Shown here: piece by piece, positions 17,125-26,793 of the stretch | Position numbering within the stretch: position 1 is the stretch's first letter | Layout of the letters: each line of letters starts with the position of its first letter | Source: Candidatus Borrarchaeum yapensis | Lineage (GTDB): Archaea; Asgardarchaeota; Sifarchaeia; Borrarchaeales; Borrarchaeaceae | Length of the DNA stretch: 64,000 nucleotides | Assembly (NCBI GenBank): GCA_016840515.1 | Contig: JAEOSF010000009.1 | Location: forward strand, 1-64,000 | Direction: 5' to 3' | Notes under the pieces: generated by a model | What the model was told of the DNA's origin: nothing | What the model saw: only the letters and a program-made list of their open reading frames with translations | Databases searched by the model: none | Position numbers and translations under genes: made by a program

Positions 17125-18558
17125 ATGGCAGAGGATGTTATTCGCGATTATGGTCTGGTACGAACTCTAAGTCTATTAGACGTTACTGCCATGGGAGTAG
17201 GCGCCATGATTGGTGCGGGGATCTTTGTCTTGACTGGTATTGCTGCTGGAATAGCAGGACCTGCGCTCATCTTAGCGTTCTTTATAAATGGCACTATAGC
17301 CATGCTAACCGCGCTCAGTTACGCAGAGTTAGGATCAGTCATGCCACAAGCAGGGGGCGGCTATTTATGGGTTCGTGAGGGTATGTCTGGTCCTGTTGGC
17401 TTCACAGCAGGATGGGTATCTTGGTTTGGGTCTGTTATTGCAGGAAGTCTTTATGCCATTGGCTTTGGAGCATATTTCGCCCTCATTCTTGAAATCATGG
17501 GAGTTTCTTTTTTTGGTCTTGGGTTAGAGTTGGAAATTAAAGTTCTTGCTATCATAATAATTTCTATCATCGTTTTTATCAATTTTTTAGGGGCTTCTGA
17601 GACTGGAAAAGCTGCAGTTATCGTAACCATTGGAAAAGTGATAATACTAGTTATTTTTATCGCCGCTGGTATTTATACGATGTATACTAAACCAGACTAC
17701 GGCTTTAGCAATTTTTCTCCGTTCATCCCCAATGGTATAGGTGGTATATTTGTAGCCTGTGGTCTGACCTTTATCGCCTTTGAAGGATATGAGATCATCG
17801 CACAGGCTGGCGAAGAAGTAAAACAACCCCAGAAAAATGTCCCACGTGCTACGATTTTAGCGGTTTTAATTGTAATACCGATTTATTGTCTTGTAGCTTT
17901 TGTTTCTATTGGCGGACTTACAGTTGAAAGTGGTACTACATGGGAATTTCTTGGAAAGTTTGGAGAACTTGGACTGGTCGAAGCAGCAAAGCAATTCATG
18001 CCCGCTGGCATGATTTTACTAACTTTTGGCGGACTGCTGTCAACGATGAGCGCACTCAACGCAACAACATATTCATCAACCAGAGTTTCCTTTGCAATGG
18101 CGCGGGATAATTTTCTTCCGCGGAAATTAGCAACTATTCATCATAGCCACTATACTCCCTATATGGCACTTCTAACTTCGGGCATTATAATGGTAGGTAT
18201 AGCGGTGTTGATTCCTTTGGAAGACGTAGCTTCTGCGTCAGCAATTATGTTCTTTTTATTGTTTATGTTAGTTAATGTTGCCGCTATCTTGATTAGGAAA
18301 AAAATAGGCGATCAACTGGACTATGGATTCCGTATGCCTTCTATCCGTAACACGCCCTTTATTCCGATTATTGCAATTGTTGCAAACATCGGTTTATCCA
18401 TGTATCTTTTCCAGTTCAGTCCACTTGCTTGGTATATTACAATTTTTTGGGTCATTATAGGCTTAGGAATCTATTTTGCATATAGTCAACGCTATTACGT
18501 TAAAAAAGACCAATGGAAGAAATTTGCCCGTCTGAAAAGTGACATTGAAGAAAAATAG
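17125..18558 (+). CDS. APC-superfamily amino-acid permease, copy 2
   Basis: A paralogue of the preceding permease with the same length and motifs (AMIGAGIFVLTG, FIAFEGYEIIAQAGEE, LSTMSALNATTYSSTR). Most differences lie in the helix 3-5 and C-terminal regions, so substrate range may have changed. The ORF track starts at GTG 17113; ATG 17125 (MAEDVIRDYG) matches better the start of copy 1 and has a weak GGT site upstream. A TATA-like TATAAATATTAT lies near 17090. Confidence 0.92.
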   Translation: MAEDVIRDYGLVRTLSLLDVTAMGVGAMIGAGIFVLTGIAAGIAGPALILAFFINGTIAMLTALSYAELGSVMPQAGGGYLWVREGMSGPVGFTAGWVSWFGSVIAGSLYAIGFGAYFALILEIMGVSFFGLGLELEIKVLAIIIISIIVFINFLGASETGKAAVIVTIGKVIILVIFIAAGIYTMYTKPDYGFSNFSPFIPNGIGGIFVACGLTFIAFEGYEIIAQAGEEVKQPQKNVPRATILAVLIVIPIYCLVAFVSIGGLTVESGTTWEFLGKFGELGLVEAAKQFMPAGMILLTFGGLLSTMSALNATTYSSTRVSFAMARDNFLPRKLATIHHSHYTPYMALLTSGIIMVGIAVLIPLEDVASASAIMFFLLFMLVNVAAILIRKKIGDQLDYGFRMPSIRNTPFIPIIAIVANIGLSMYLFQFSPLAWYITIFWVIIGLGIYFAYSQRYYVKKDQWKKFARLKSDIEEK

Positions 18559-18592
18559 GTATTTTCTCTAAGAAAAATCTTGAACTATGCCC

Positions 18593-20071
18593 TTAATCCA
18601 GTTTTGTGTGAGAGTTATTCGAATTCATTGTTTCAAACTGTTTTAAGATAATTTTTGTATTTGTATGAGCAATTCCTGAAATCTCACGGATCTTTTCCAA
18701 GAGATCATTAAGTTCAGGGACTGAATCTGTTTGTGCTATCGCTACTATCTCGTATTCTCCGCTCGTTTCGTAGACCCTGTCCAAGGGAAGCGCAGCCATT
18801 CGCCTCACAATGTAACTGGTATAATATGAAGGATCGATTTTACACGAAATTAAGCCCATGACTTTACTAGGTGATATCCCCCTAAAACTCACTTTAAGGA
18901 CTTCTTCTGCAATCTCAATAAGATCCTCATCATAGAAATTTCGCTTTTTATCTGCAACTTCTTTGATATTTTGAACGATTTTGCTTAGTTGCTCATCATT
19001 AACAATAATTCCAAGTTCTTTCAACTTTTGTTCAACTGCTTTCTTGCCTGCGTATCTATCAACTAATAATTGTCTCCCTCTCCCTACAAGATCTGGAGAA
19101 AACACTTCATATGTTTTAGGATTCGCAAGAACTCCCGCAGTATGTATGCCTGCTTTATGAGAAAAGGCATAATCTCCAATAACAACAGCCTGTTGGCCTA
19201 TAACAACACCACTTGCTCTTTCAACATATCGCGCGATTTTTGGAAGCATATCAAGTTTAAATCCAAGATCAAGTCCATACATGACAGTGAGGGCGACACT
19301 TATTTCCTCAAGTCCTGTAATACCAGTCCGTTCTCCTAATCCATTTACAGTTGCATGTACACAGTTGGCACCAGCCTCAAGTCCAGCTAATGCATTTGCT
19401 GAAGCTAACCCAAGGTCATTGTGGCAATGTACATCTATCCCAACTCTGTTTCTAAGGTGGCGTTGCATGAATTTCACAAACCCCTTCATGCTACTTGGAG
19501 TTAACATGCCTACTGTGTCAGCAATTGAAATTCTATCAGCTCCAGCTTCATATGCGGTATTACATGCTTCAATTAGGAATTGTGAATCAGAACGAGTCGC
19601 ATCTTCAGGTGTGAATCTTACTTTCAATCCATGATTTCTTGCATAAATCACTGAATTATAAATCATGTCTAGTACTTGTTCTCTGGTTTTTTTCAATTTA
19701 AATTCAAGATGGATATCTGAAGTTGCTATAAATACAGCTACACGATCAACATTACATTCAATAGCTTCCTCGATATCTGGTTCTTTTGCTCTTACATGAG
19801 CAAGAACTTCTGCTTTTAAACCCTGTTCCGCAATGGCTTTTACAGCCTCTTTAACACCTTTAGATACAGTAGGACATCCTGCTTCAATCATATGTACTCC
19901 AAATTCATCTAAAAGTTGTGCAATCTTGATCTTGTCTTCAAGTTTGAAGAAAACATTCGGAGTTTGTTCACCTTCTCTAAGCGTTGTGTCAAGTAGTAAA
20001 ACGTCTTCTGAAATCTTGACATCAGGCTTGAACTGTAAATCAAAGAAATTTTGATCTTCTAGTTTACTCAC
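18593..20071 (-). CDS. Homocitrate synthase-like enzyme with C-terminal RAM domain
   Basis: This alpha-isopropylmalate/homocitrate synthase-family enzyme condenses acetyl-CoA with a 2-oxoacid. The catalytic TIM barrel shows LLDTTLREGEQTP, FTPEDATRSD, ADTVGM, the metal-site HCHNDLGLA and GLGERTGITGLEE. The last 80 residues (TSYIVRRMAALPLDRV to the C-terminus) look like an Lrp-type RAM domain rather than the LeuA allosteric domain. A RAM tail is known in some archaeal homocitrate synthases, and the divergent dehydratase pair has a homoaconitase-like loop, so homocitrate synthase is favoured over LeuA or CimA. GTG 20071 is preferred over the ORF-track start (20098) because GGTGATC lies just upstream. 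Confidence 0.8.
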   Translation of the reverse strand: MSKLEDQNFFDLQFKPDVKISEDVLLLDTTLREGEQTPNVFFKLEDKIKIAQLLDEFGVHMIEAGCPTVSKGVKEAVKAIAEQGLKAEVLAHVRAKEPDIEEAIECNVDRVAVFIATSDIHLEFKLKKTREQVLDMIYNSVIYARNHGLKVRFTPEDATRSDSQFLIEACNTAYEAGADRISIADTVGMLTPSSMKGFVKFMQRHLRNRVGIDVHCHNDLGLASANALAGLEAGANCVHATVNGLGERTGITGLEEISVALTVMYGLDLGFKLDMLPKIARYVERASGVVIGQQAVVIGDYAFSHKAGIHTAGVLANPKTYEVFSPDLVGRGRQLLVDRYAGKKAVEQKLKELGIIVNDEQLSKIVQNIKEVADKKRNFYDEDLIEIAEEVLKVSFRGISPSKVMGLISCKIDPSYYTSYIVRRMAALPLDRVYETSGEYEIVAIAQTDSVPELNDLLEKIREISGIAHTNTKIILKQFETMNSNNSHTKLD

Positions 20072-20301
20072 AGGATCACCAAGTTGAATTAAAAACAAGA
20101 AATTTTTTCGTGAGATTTGTATTTAAACGTTGTGATTCGTACCCGAAACTTAGCAAGTTCGGTACAAGTTGTTTGAAAAAATTTATTAAAGGTTTGAAAT
20201 TCGATTTCTTTAAAAAACTTTTACTGAAAAAATACTCATCGAATGCAAAGAATAATAATTCATATACCCCACAAGTACTATCCTGAATGTAATAGGCGAG
20301 T

Positions 20302-21564
20302 GTGTCTATAATGGGAAAGACGTTAACTGAAAAGATTCTTTCGAAAGCATCTGGTAAAGAGTGCAGAGCCAACGACATAGTTGTTGTAGATGTCAATGTT
20401 GCAATGGCACATGATAGCACAGCACCTTTGGCTATTGAAGAAATGTACAAAATGAAAGACACGGTATTCGATCCTGATAAGATTGTTATTGTGCTTGATC
20501 ATGTAGTTCCTTCTCCAACTGTAATTATGTCTAATGTGCATAAGGGTTTAAGAGAATTTTTTCGTAAGACTAATGTTCATTTTTATGATGTAGGTGAAGG
20601 AATTTGTCATCAACTTCTCATTGAGAACCATATTAAACCTTATGATGTTGTTATTGGCGCAGATTCGCACACTTGTACTCATGGAGCGGTCGGCGCATTT
20701 GCAACTGGTATGGGAAGTACAGACTTAGCAGCTATTTTTGCTTATGGAAAGACTTGGTTAAAAGTTCCTGAATCTATTAAAATTTCCGTAAATGGAGAGC
20801 TTAAATTTCCACTCACGCCAAAAGACGTGATTTTGAATATCGCAAGGGAAGTTACCGCTGACGGGGCAACCTACAAGGCTATTGAATTCGAGGGTGAAAC
20901 GGTATCCAATATGAATATGCCTGGACGATTCACTTTGTGTAATATGGCGATTGAAATGGGCGGAAAAACTGGATTAATTGCAGTTGATGAAATTACAGAA
21001 CGTTTCTTTAAAACAGAACGCAGTATAAGTAGTATCCTATCCCTTACAAGTGATAAAAATGCTGAATATATAGATCACTTTGAATTTGATACAACAGATC
21101 TAGAACCTATGATCGCATTTCCACACAGAGTTGACAATGTAAAACCAGTGACCGAGTTTGAGGGGTTAGAAATACATCAATGTTTCATTGGAACCTGTAC
21201 AAATGGCCGACTTGAAGATTTAGAAATCGCAACTCGATTCTTAAAAGGAAAGAAGATACATAAAGATGTTAGACTGATTGTAATACCTGCCTCTAATAAA
21301 ATATACTCTGATGCATTAGAACGTGGCTATATTAAGATTTTTGCTGATGCTGGTGCAATCATTGGTCCAGCTAGTTGTGGACCTTGTGTAGGGAGGAATT
21401 TTGGAATACTAGGTGATGGTGAGGTATGTCTTACAACGCAAAATCGAAATTTTAAGGGGAGAATGGGAAACCCAAAGTCAGAATTATTCCTTGCATCACC
21501 TGCTACCACTGCAGTTTCTGCAATCTATGGAAAAATCACAGACCCAAGAGGTGAAATCAAATGA
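20302..21564 (+). CDS. Homoaconitase/isopropylmalate dehydratase large subunit
   Basis: The 420-residue, archaeal-type large subunit of the aconitase family interconverts hydroxy tri- or dicarboxylic acids through a [4Fe-4S] cluster. Visible motifs are VIGADSHTCTHGAVGAFATGMG, IGTCTNGR with a cluster cysteine, and ASCGPCVGRNFG with the other two. The stop overlaps the small-subunit start (ATGA). The ORF track begins at GTG 20302; an ATG at 20311 giving MGKTLTEKIL is equally good. It faces away from the homocitrate-synthase-like gene, as a pathway pair would. Confidence 0.88.
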   Translation: MSIMGKTLTEKILSKASGKECRANDIVVVDVNVAMAHDSTAPLAIEEMYKMKDTVFDPDKIVIVLDHVVPSPTVIMSNVHKGLREFFRKTNVHFYDVGEGICHQLLIENHIKPYDVVIGADSHTCTHGAVGAFATGMGSTDLAAIFAYGKTWLKVPESIKISVNGELKFPLTPKDVILNIAREVTADGATYKAIEFEGETVSNMNMPGRFTLCNMAIEMGGKTGLIAVDEITERFFKTERSISSILSLTSDKNAEYIDHFEFDTTDLEPMIAFPHRVDNVKPVTEFEGLEIHQCFIGTCTNGRLEDLEIATRFLKGKKIHKDVRLIVIPASNKIYSDALERGYIKIFADAGAIIGPASCGPCVGRNFGILGDGEVCLTTQNRNFKGRMGNPKSELFLASPATTAVSAIYGKITDPRGEIK

Positions 21565-22073
21565 AATCCATAATTCGAGGAAAAGTATTTGTCTTCGGAG
21601 ATGACGTAAACACAGATGAAATCATTCCTGGCATCAGAATTCGCGATGCCCCAAACTTACAAGAACTCGCAAAATATACATTTGAGCCAGTAAGATCAAA
21701 CTTTTGGAAGGAAGTAAACGAAGGTGACGTTATAATAGCTGGAAAAAACTTCGGATGCGGAAGTTCTAGAGAGATGGCACCCTTGGTTATAAAAGAAACT
21801 GGAATAAGAGCAATTCTTGCCGAATCTTTTGCTAGAATTTTCTATAGAAATGCAGTAAATATCGGTCTGCCACCACTTGAATTCAAAAATATTACTCAAT
21901 TTGCTCAGGAAGACGATGAACTAGAAATCAATTTAAATGAGTTTACAGTAACAAATATCACGAAAAATAAGTCGATACAACTCAAACCACTCCCTACGTT
22001 TTTAATAGAAATGCTACAGGAAGGGGGGCTAGTCTCTTATCTGATAGCGAAGGACGGTTATTCAACTATTTAA
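21561..22073 (+). CDS. Homoaconitase/isopropylmalate dehydratase small subunit
   Basis: The 170-residue swivelling-domain subunit partners the large subunit through a four-base overlap. It shows DDVNTDEIIPG, the glycine-rich GKNFGCGSSREMAP and ESFARIFYRNAVNIGLP. The substrate loop after IIPG reads IRIRD. In methanogen homoaconitase the equivalent loop is YLRT, whose arginine recognises the distal carboxylate, whereas isopropylmalate enzymes have YLV. The arginine here supports homoaconitase-like specificity. This comparison was made by eye. Confidence 0.85.
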   Translation: MKSIIRGKVFVFGDDVNTDEIIPGIRIRDAPNLQELAKYTFEPVRSNFWKEVNEGDVIIAGKNFGCGSSREMAPLVIKETGIRAILAESFARIFYRNAVNIGLPPLEFKNITQFAQEDDELEINLNEFTVTNITKNKSIQLKPLPTFLIEMLQEGGLVSYLIAKDGYSTI

Positions 22074-22141
22074 GGGAATTATAGAAATCTAAGTTAGAAT
22101 GTACTCTGTTTTATTTTTAAAACACATGAGACTCGATTGCT

Positions 22142-23377
22142 ATGCAAAATGAAGCAATTAAGAAATTGATATTGGATAAAATTTCATACTATCAAGCAGA
22201 AATTCTTGATTTCACTGAGAGATTGGTAAGCATACCGACTGAAAATCCTCCAGGTAAGTCATATAAGGAATTTGTTGACGTCATTGCAAATAAGTTACGT
22301 GAAATTGGATTAGACTACACTGTAATCGACGTCCTTGATATCACAGACACACATTCATTTCCTCGGTATTGCCTCTTGAGTTTTTATGGAAAGGGTAAAC
22401 GGACTTTGTACTTCCATGGTCACTACGATGTTGTCCCCGCACAGAAAGATTCTCAGTTCCAACCTTATGTTGAGGATGGCAAACTCTATGGGCGTGGTTC
22501 CTCAGATATGAAAAGTGGTCTAGCAGCGATGATTTTTGCCATTAAAGCATTAAAGGAGTGTAATGCTGAAATCAATGGTAGGATTGGATTAATTATTGTC
22601 CCAGATGAGGAGACTGGTGGCACACTAGGATCACAATATCTCGTTGAAACAGGCTTACTCGGAAAGGACGGCATCGGAATGCTTATGCCAGAACCGACAA
22701 GCGGCATGATCTGGAACGCAAATCGAGGTGCTATTTCACTCCGTATAACTGTGAAGGGTAAACCTGCCCACGTTGGTCTACATTACCAGGGTATTAATGC
22801 TTTTGAGCGAATGATCGTAGTAGCGAATGCCTTACTTGAACTAAAGACTAATATTGAGTCCCGAAAGACTGACTTCAAGATTGAGCCAGAAGCAGCCAGA
22901 CGCTCCATTCTATTGATTGGAGGAAAATGTGAATGCGGCACAGGCGCAAACTTTAATGTCGTACCTGCTGAGTTCTCGTTCACAGTAGATAGGCGGATAA
23001 ACCCTGAAGAAGATCTTGAAACAGAAAAACAGAGATTATTCGACCTGTTTGACAGGCTTAGACGTGATGGTATTGATTTTGATGTTGAGATTCTCCAAGA
23101 AGGGAGATCGACAGGTTTTTCAGATAATCATCCTGTAGCAATGACATTAGCTAAAAGCGTAAAATCGATTAAAGGTAAACTACCTTCATTTGAAATGTGT
23201 CCTGGACTTCTAGAACTTCGTTTTTATGCCCAGCAAGGGCAAGGTATTCCGTCCTTTGCTTATGGACCAGGACTTTTGTCTGTCTCGCACGGTCCTAATG
23301 AGTTCGTTAAAATTAAAGAAATTTATAATTGCGCAGCGATTTATGCTCTCACAGCCGCGCAATTATTGAAATCTTAA
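22142..23377 (+). CDS. M20-family deacylase (ArgE/DapE/LysK-like)
   Basis: The 411-residue metallopeptidase has the family motifs in order: YFHGHYDVVPA (metal His), GRGSSDMKSGLA (bridging Asp), PDEETGG (catalytic Glu and metal Glu) and a C-terminal metal histidine in SVSHGPNE. The dimerisation domain lies in the middle (about residues 190-310). Such enzymes remove acyl groups from ornithine, lysine or diaminopimelate intermediates. Its position after the homoaconitase genes makes an amino-acid deacylase step in lysine synthesis plausible, but no LysW-type carrier protein is in the window. Confidence 0.85.
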   Translation: MQNEAIKKLILDKISYYQAEILDFTERLVSIPTENPPGKSYKEFVDVIANKLREIGLDYTVIDVLDITDTHSFPRYCLLSFYGKGKRTLYFHGHYDVVPAQKDSQFQPYVEDGKLYGRGSSDMKSGLAAMIFAIKALKECNAEINGRIGLIIVPDEETGGTLGSQYLVETGLLGKDGIGMLMPEPTSGMIWNANRGAISLRITVKGKPAHVGLHYQGINAFERMIVVANALLELKTNIESRKTDFKIEPEAARRSILLIGGKCECGTGANFNVVPAEFSFTVDRRINPEEDLETEKQRLFDLFDRLRRDGIDFDVEILQEGRSTGFSDNHPVAMTLAKSVKSIKGKLPSFEMCPGLLELRFYAQQGQGIPSFAYGPGLLSVSHGPNEFVKIKEIYNCAAIYALTAAQLLKS

Positions 23378-23398
23378 TCCAAAGGCTAGTAGAATACT

Positions 23399-25453
23399 CT
23401 AATAATCCTCTAGACTTGTTGGAATTGGCTTGATCATAGAACTGGAACATAACTCGTGACTTGTACGCCCTTCTTTAGGCGCAGGGACATGGCAATTCGT
23501 TCGTAATGCTGTTCCCAAGGAGCCTAAAGTATCTCCAACTGCTCTGAACTTTTCTGCTAATTCTGTAAGTGCAGAAGGTCCGACAAAACCTGTAACATCC
23601 TTTAAGAGGTTATTGTATTCGTGGGCTTTCCATTTACCGAAGAGTGCAATATAATTAAGTTTTTCTAGATCTATTATCGCTTCGCCACAACTTGGACATA
23701 CGAAATCAGGTCCAGTCAAAATTTCGTTAACTAGTTCATCGTATTCTTTTGAACCAAAGTTTAAAGCACCCATTCGCTTAGGTAACACGCTTTGCAAACC
23801 AACAAGCTCAAGAGGAGGTTCTGATCTATGTCCACATTTTATACAGTAAAATTGTTTTTCTGTAAATAGTCTCCAGCAAACCGCTGGCAGTGGGTTATAA
23901 AAAATCCCGAGCTTGTGGAAGAAATAAACGCGAACTTGTTTATTTTTCCTCCAGTGAACCGTGTCTATTCCTAATGTGAGGAACTTAACATCAATAGGGA
24001 GTTTTGCATCCTCACAATCTAAAAAGAATTCTTTCCAATGAACATCGGTTGCAATGTATTTTACGATTGTCTGCTTCTTTCTAAATCCTCCGGGTTCGCC
24101 TCCAAAAGGCTGGAACACAAAGTCTATTCTCTCAAAATCAGGAAGTTCATGCTCCCAGTAGACCGGTTCATACCAAGGTTGTTCTCTAATGCGCTTATCA
24201 ATCCAGAAATACCATAATCTTATTGCTAAATGATCTTCTTGGCTTGAAAATCCACTTGAAGACCCTATAAACGAAAATAACTCGGGAACCACCATTCTGA
24301 TGGGGTCATAGAAGATGTCGTCAGTGATATGTCCAAATAATTTGCCAATCTTTTCATCAGCAAGATAGGCCTCCACTGTGCCTTTTTTGTGATGAATCAC
24401 CTTAAGATCAATATTTGGATCATAAGGCACATATTTTATTGTATCAATGGGATACCATCGAGGGTTATAGTGTGGTATTTTGTTTCCATCAAAACGAATT
24501 TCAATTTTATCTTTAGCGATGCGTTCATATACTGGTCTTACATAATCAAAATTTCCTTGGAGATCCTTCGGATAGTTGAAAATAAATGTTTGCTCACCAG
24601 AAGGAATTAACATATTCTTTTCATATTCTTCTTCAGCTAATAGGGTGACTGAATAAGGTTTATTCAGAGTTCCGCTAGCACCGGGATAATGACGTACGAA
24701 GAAATAAGCGAATGATTCAGGGGCTACATTCTTCATATAAAAACCTAAAGTTGATCCACCGCCCCAGAGAATCCTCAATCCATCTTTTCGAAGGTCAGCA
24801 TTTATGTTTTCGTCATCTACACCTGTCACATATTTCGAATATTCCGCGTTATCACTATGAAATCCAGTAATCTTAGGTCTAATAATTAAATTATCAATAG
24901 AGGGGTCAGTCACAGTAACTCGTACTTTTAGAGTACAAAGACCTTCAGGTATATATTCCAGTTCATTGATAGGAGGTCTATCGACAAGTTTTTCTAACTT
25001 CATTTTAACGCGATTGCGTCTTTTTTCAAAGAAATCTGCTCCATAATCCCTTTTTGCTAAGAAAGCACTTTGGGCTGCAATCGCGCTCTTTTCTTTATCG
25101 TATAATTTAGGGGTAAATTTTTCACACCATTTGCTATTGTTTTTAACGAAGCGTTTTTGTTTATCGGAAAGAGTGCCTAATAGATTTTTTACCCGAACAT
25201 TGATATTATGAAGTGTCCTAGCTAAGTTCTGAGTTTTATCGAAATTTAGCTTCTTTATTTCATCATCGATATTGTCAAGCCGTTTATTAACGTACTTTTT
25301 GGTATACCAAACGTATTTCTTGACAGTAGCTTCCATTAATTTGATTGCATCACGATTTTCAGGATTGCTTTCAAGTAATTTTTTCAGATCATCTAAAGCA
25401 GCAGTATAATATCCTCTTTTTAAACGCTCTTTTATTAAATCTATGGTCTCCAT
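23399..25453 (-). CDS. Unrecognised 684-residue protein with zinc ribbon
   Basis: No family is recognised. The N-terminal 40 residues look like a helical TPR-like pair (AALDDLKKLLESNPENRDAI). Residues about 45-130 form a charged coiled-coil-like segment. The large middle (about 165-530) is rich in beta strands and aromatic residues. A zinc ribbon follows near residues 540-600 (YCIKCGHRSEPP, then FVCPSCGEAI). There is no signal peptide or membrane segment. ATG 25453 is followed by a good helix. The gene stands alone between an M20 enzyme and a small membrane protein. Confidence 0.8.
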   Translation of the reverse strand: METIDLIKERLKRGYYTAALDDLKKLLESNPENRDAIKLMEATVKKYVWYTKKYVNKRLDNIDDEIKKLNFDKTQNLARTLHNINVRVKNLLGTLSDKQKRFVKNNSKWCEKFTPKLYDKEKSAIAAQSAFLAKRDYGADFFEKRRNRVKMKLEKLVDRPPINELEYIPEGLCTLKVRVTVTDPSIDNLIIRPKITGFHSDNAEYSKYVTGVDDENINADLRKDGLRILWGGGSTLGFYMKNVAPESFAYFFVRHYPGASGTLNKPYSVTLLAEEEYEKNMLIPSGEQTFIFNYPKDLQGNFDYVRPVYERIAKDKIEIRFDGNKIPHYNPRWYPIDTIKYVPYDPNIDLKVIHHKKGTVEAYLADEKIGKLFGHITDDIFYDPIRMVVPELFSFIGSSSGFSSQEDHLAIRLWYFWIDKRIREQPWYEPVYWEHELPDFERIDFVFQPFGGEPGGFRKKQTIVKYIATDVHWKEFFLDCEDAKLPIDVKFLTLGIDTVHWRKNKQVRVYFFHKLGIFYNPLPAVCWRLFTEKQFYCIKCGHRSEPPLELVGLQSVLPKRMGALNFGSKEYDELVNEILTGPDFVCPSCGEAIIDLEKLNYIALFGKWKAHEYNNLLKDVTGFVGPSALTELAEKFRAVGDTLGSLGTALRTNCHVPAPKEGRTSHELCSSSMIKPIPTSLEDY

Positions 25454-25766
25454 ACTGACCTACCTCCGACATCCGTCAGCTTTAATATCTTTTTATTCAG
25501 TTATAAGATGAATTATTCACGAAAAATATTGTTTTGTTGTTTTGTATTTCTTTCTATGATTGAAAATGATTACATCCTAAAAAAATATTTGGAAACATCC
25601 TCTGTTCGTCTTATGCCATCTAAATTCATTGGTATTGAATCTAAGATTTCGTAAAACAAGTATTCACAAAAAAAAAGTGAAAAGAATGCTCTCAATTGCC
25701 TTTTAAAACTATATAATAAATATAGAAACAATAGTTTACGTTTATCGTTTGATCTATTTCAAGTGG
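25454..25766. other. AT-rich intergenic region
   Basis: These 313 bases include the promoter of the 684-residue protein. A 48-codon plus-strand frame starts at 25508 (MNYSRKILFCC) but has no ribosome-binding site, so it is not called. No RNA gene is seen. Confidence 0.35.
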
Positions 25767-25994
25767 CTACCGGTTAAGTACAACGTAAATAATGCTTGCT
25801 ATCTGTCCGATTACAGCTATTACCATCCCTACAAACATTAGTACAATGCCTACGACTCCTCCAGCTAAACCTCCGAGACCAATCGCAGCTCCTAAACCAC
25901 CGACAATTGCAATCACGAAACCGATCACAAGCCAAATCAAACCATAGAGAAATGCTTTAATTCCTAGGATGAACGCTTCGCCCCATGTTACCAT
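25767..25994 (-). CDS. Small membrane protein, 75 residues
   Basis: The protein has two long glycine-rich hydrophobic helices, residues about 10-33 and 38-70, with the pattern GGLGAAIGLGGLAGGVVG between them. It is probably an integral membrane hairpin. The TTTTAAAAGAAAT region and a GGAGAGG site upstream of the ATG at 25994 support expression. No specific family is recognised; glycine-zipper packing is likely. Confidence 0.7.
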   Translation of the reverse strand: MVTWGEAFILGIKAFLYGLIWLVIGFVIAIVGGLGAAIGLGGLAGGVVGIVLMFVGMVIAVIGQIASIIYVVLNR

Positions 25995-26160
25995 AGATAC
26001 CTCTCCGTTTTTTTAAAAGAAATATTGCCATTCACCTTAATATATCATTTTGTTTTGAAAACAAATTTAATTCGATTTAGGAAAGATTTTCGGTCAATAT
26101 CAATTTTATAAAAATATTTAACTGCTAAAATATGCAGATAATTTGAGGAAAAGTAATAGT

Positions 26161-26763
26161 TCAGAACGAAACATACGGGCGGCATTGATTTTTCCGAATT
26201 GCATCTACAATATCCTCTATAGATTCAATAGTTGTTTCAAAAATTGTGGCAGAACGTCCAACACATTTTAGTGAATGTGCGTCTGAGCCTCCTATCATAG
26301 TTAAGTCTAACTGCTGGGCTGCAGATCGAGCTTTCGCTTTCGCTTGTTTACTATCCATTGCGTTAGCAACTTCAATTCCGTCTAGCACATCTCCAAGATC
26401 ATAAGTCAAGTCACCCAAACTTCCATAAACGTTTCGAAAAGGATGTGATGCTACGGCAACTCCTCCTTGTTGATGAATCTCTTTTATTGCATCAATTGCA
26501 CGCAATTCAAATGGGAGTATTGCATCAATTCCGTAAGCTAAAATATGCCCATCTAAAGTAGAAATTTCAATCCCTGTAAAGACTTTAATATCATATTTTT
26601 CCTGTGCATATTTCTGAGCAATTTTGGCACCATTAATTTCATCATGATCTGTTATAACTATGCCATCGATGCTTAATTGTGAAAGGGTTGAAAGAAGTTC
26701 GTGAATTTCAATATAAGAACACCAAGAGTATTTCGTGTGGATATGCATATCTATAATTGACAT
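26161..26763 (-). CDS. PHP-domain phosphoesterase
   Basis: The protein has the metal-binding motifs of the PHP family in order: DMHIHTKYS, ITDHDEINGA, a glutamate in GIEIS, VASHPFRN and GGSDAHS. Stand-alone PHP proteins of about 200 residues hydrolyse nucleotide or sugar phosphates. The ORF track starts at a TTG (26793) abutting the upstream stop; the Met at 26763 (MSIIDMHIH) fits the family better, with GGGAA upstream. It is co-directional with the glycosyltransferase before it. Confidence 0.85.
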   Translation of the reverse strand: MSIIDMHIHTKYSWCSYIEIHELLSTLSQLSIDGIVITDHDEINGAKIAQKYAQEKYDIKVFTGIEISTLDGHILAYGIDAILPFELRAIDAIKEIHQQGGVAVASHPFRNVYGSLGDLTYDLGDVLDGIEVANAMDSKQAKAKARSAAQQLDLTMIGGSDAHSLKCVGRSATIFETTIESIEDIVDAIRKNQCRPYVSF

Positions 26764-26793
26764 AAGTTTCCCAATCTTTTGTAAGCAATTCAA

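Noticed and set aside
25508-25651. 48-codon plus-strand frame between genes
   Set aside because: No ribosome-binding site and no sign of a folded or membrane protein.
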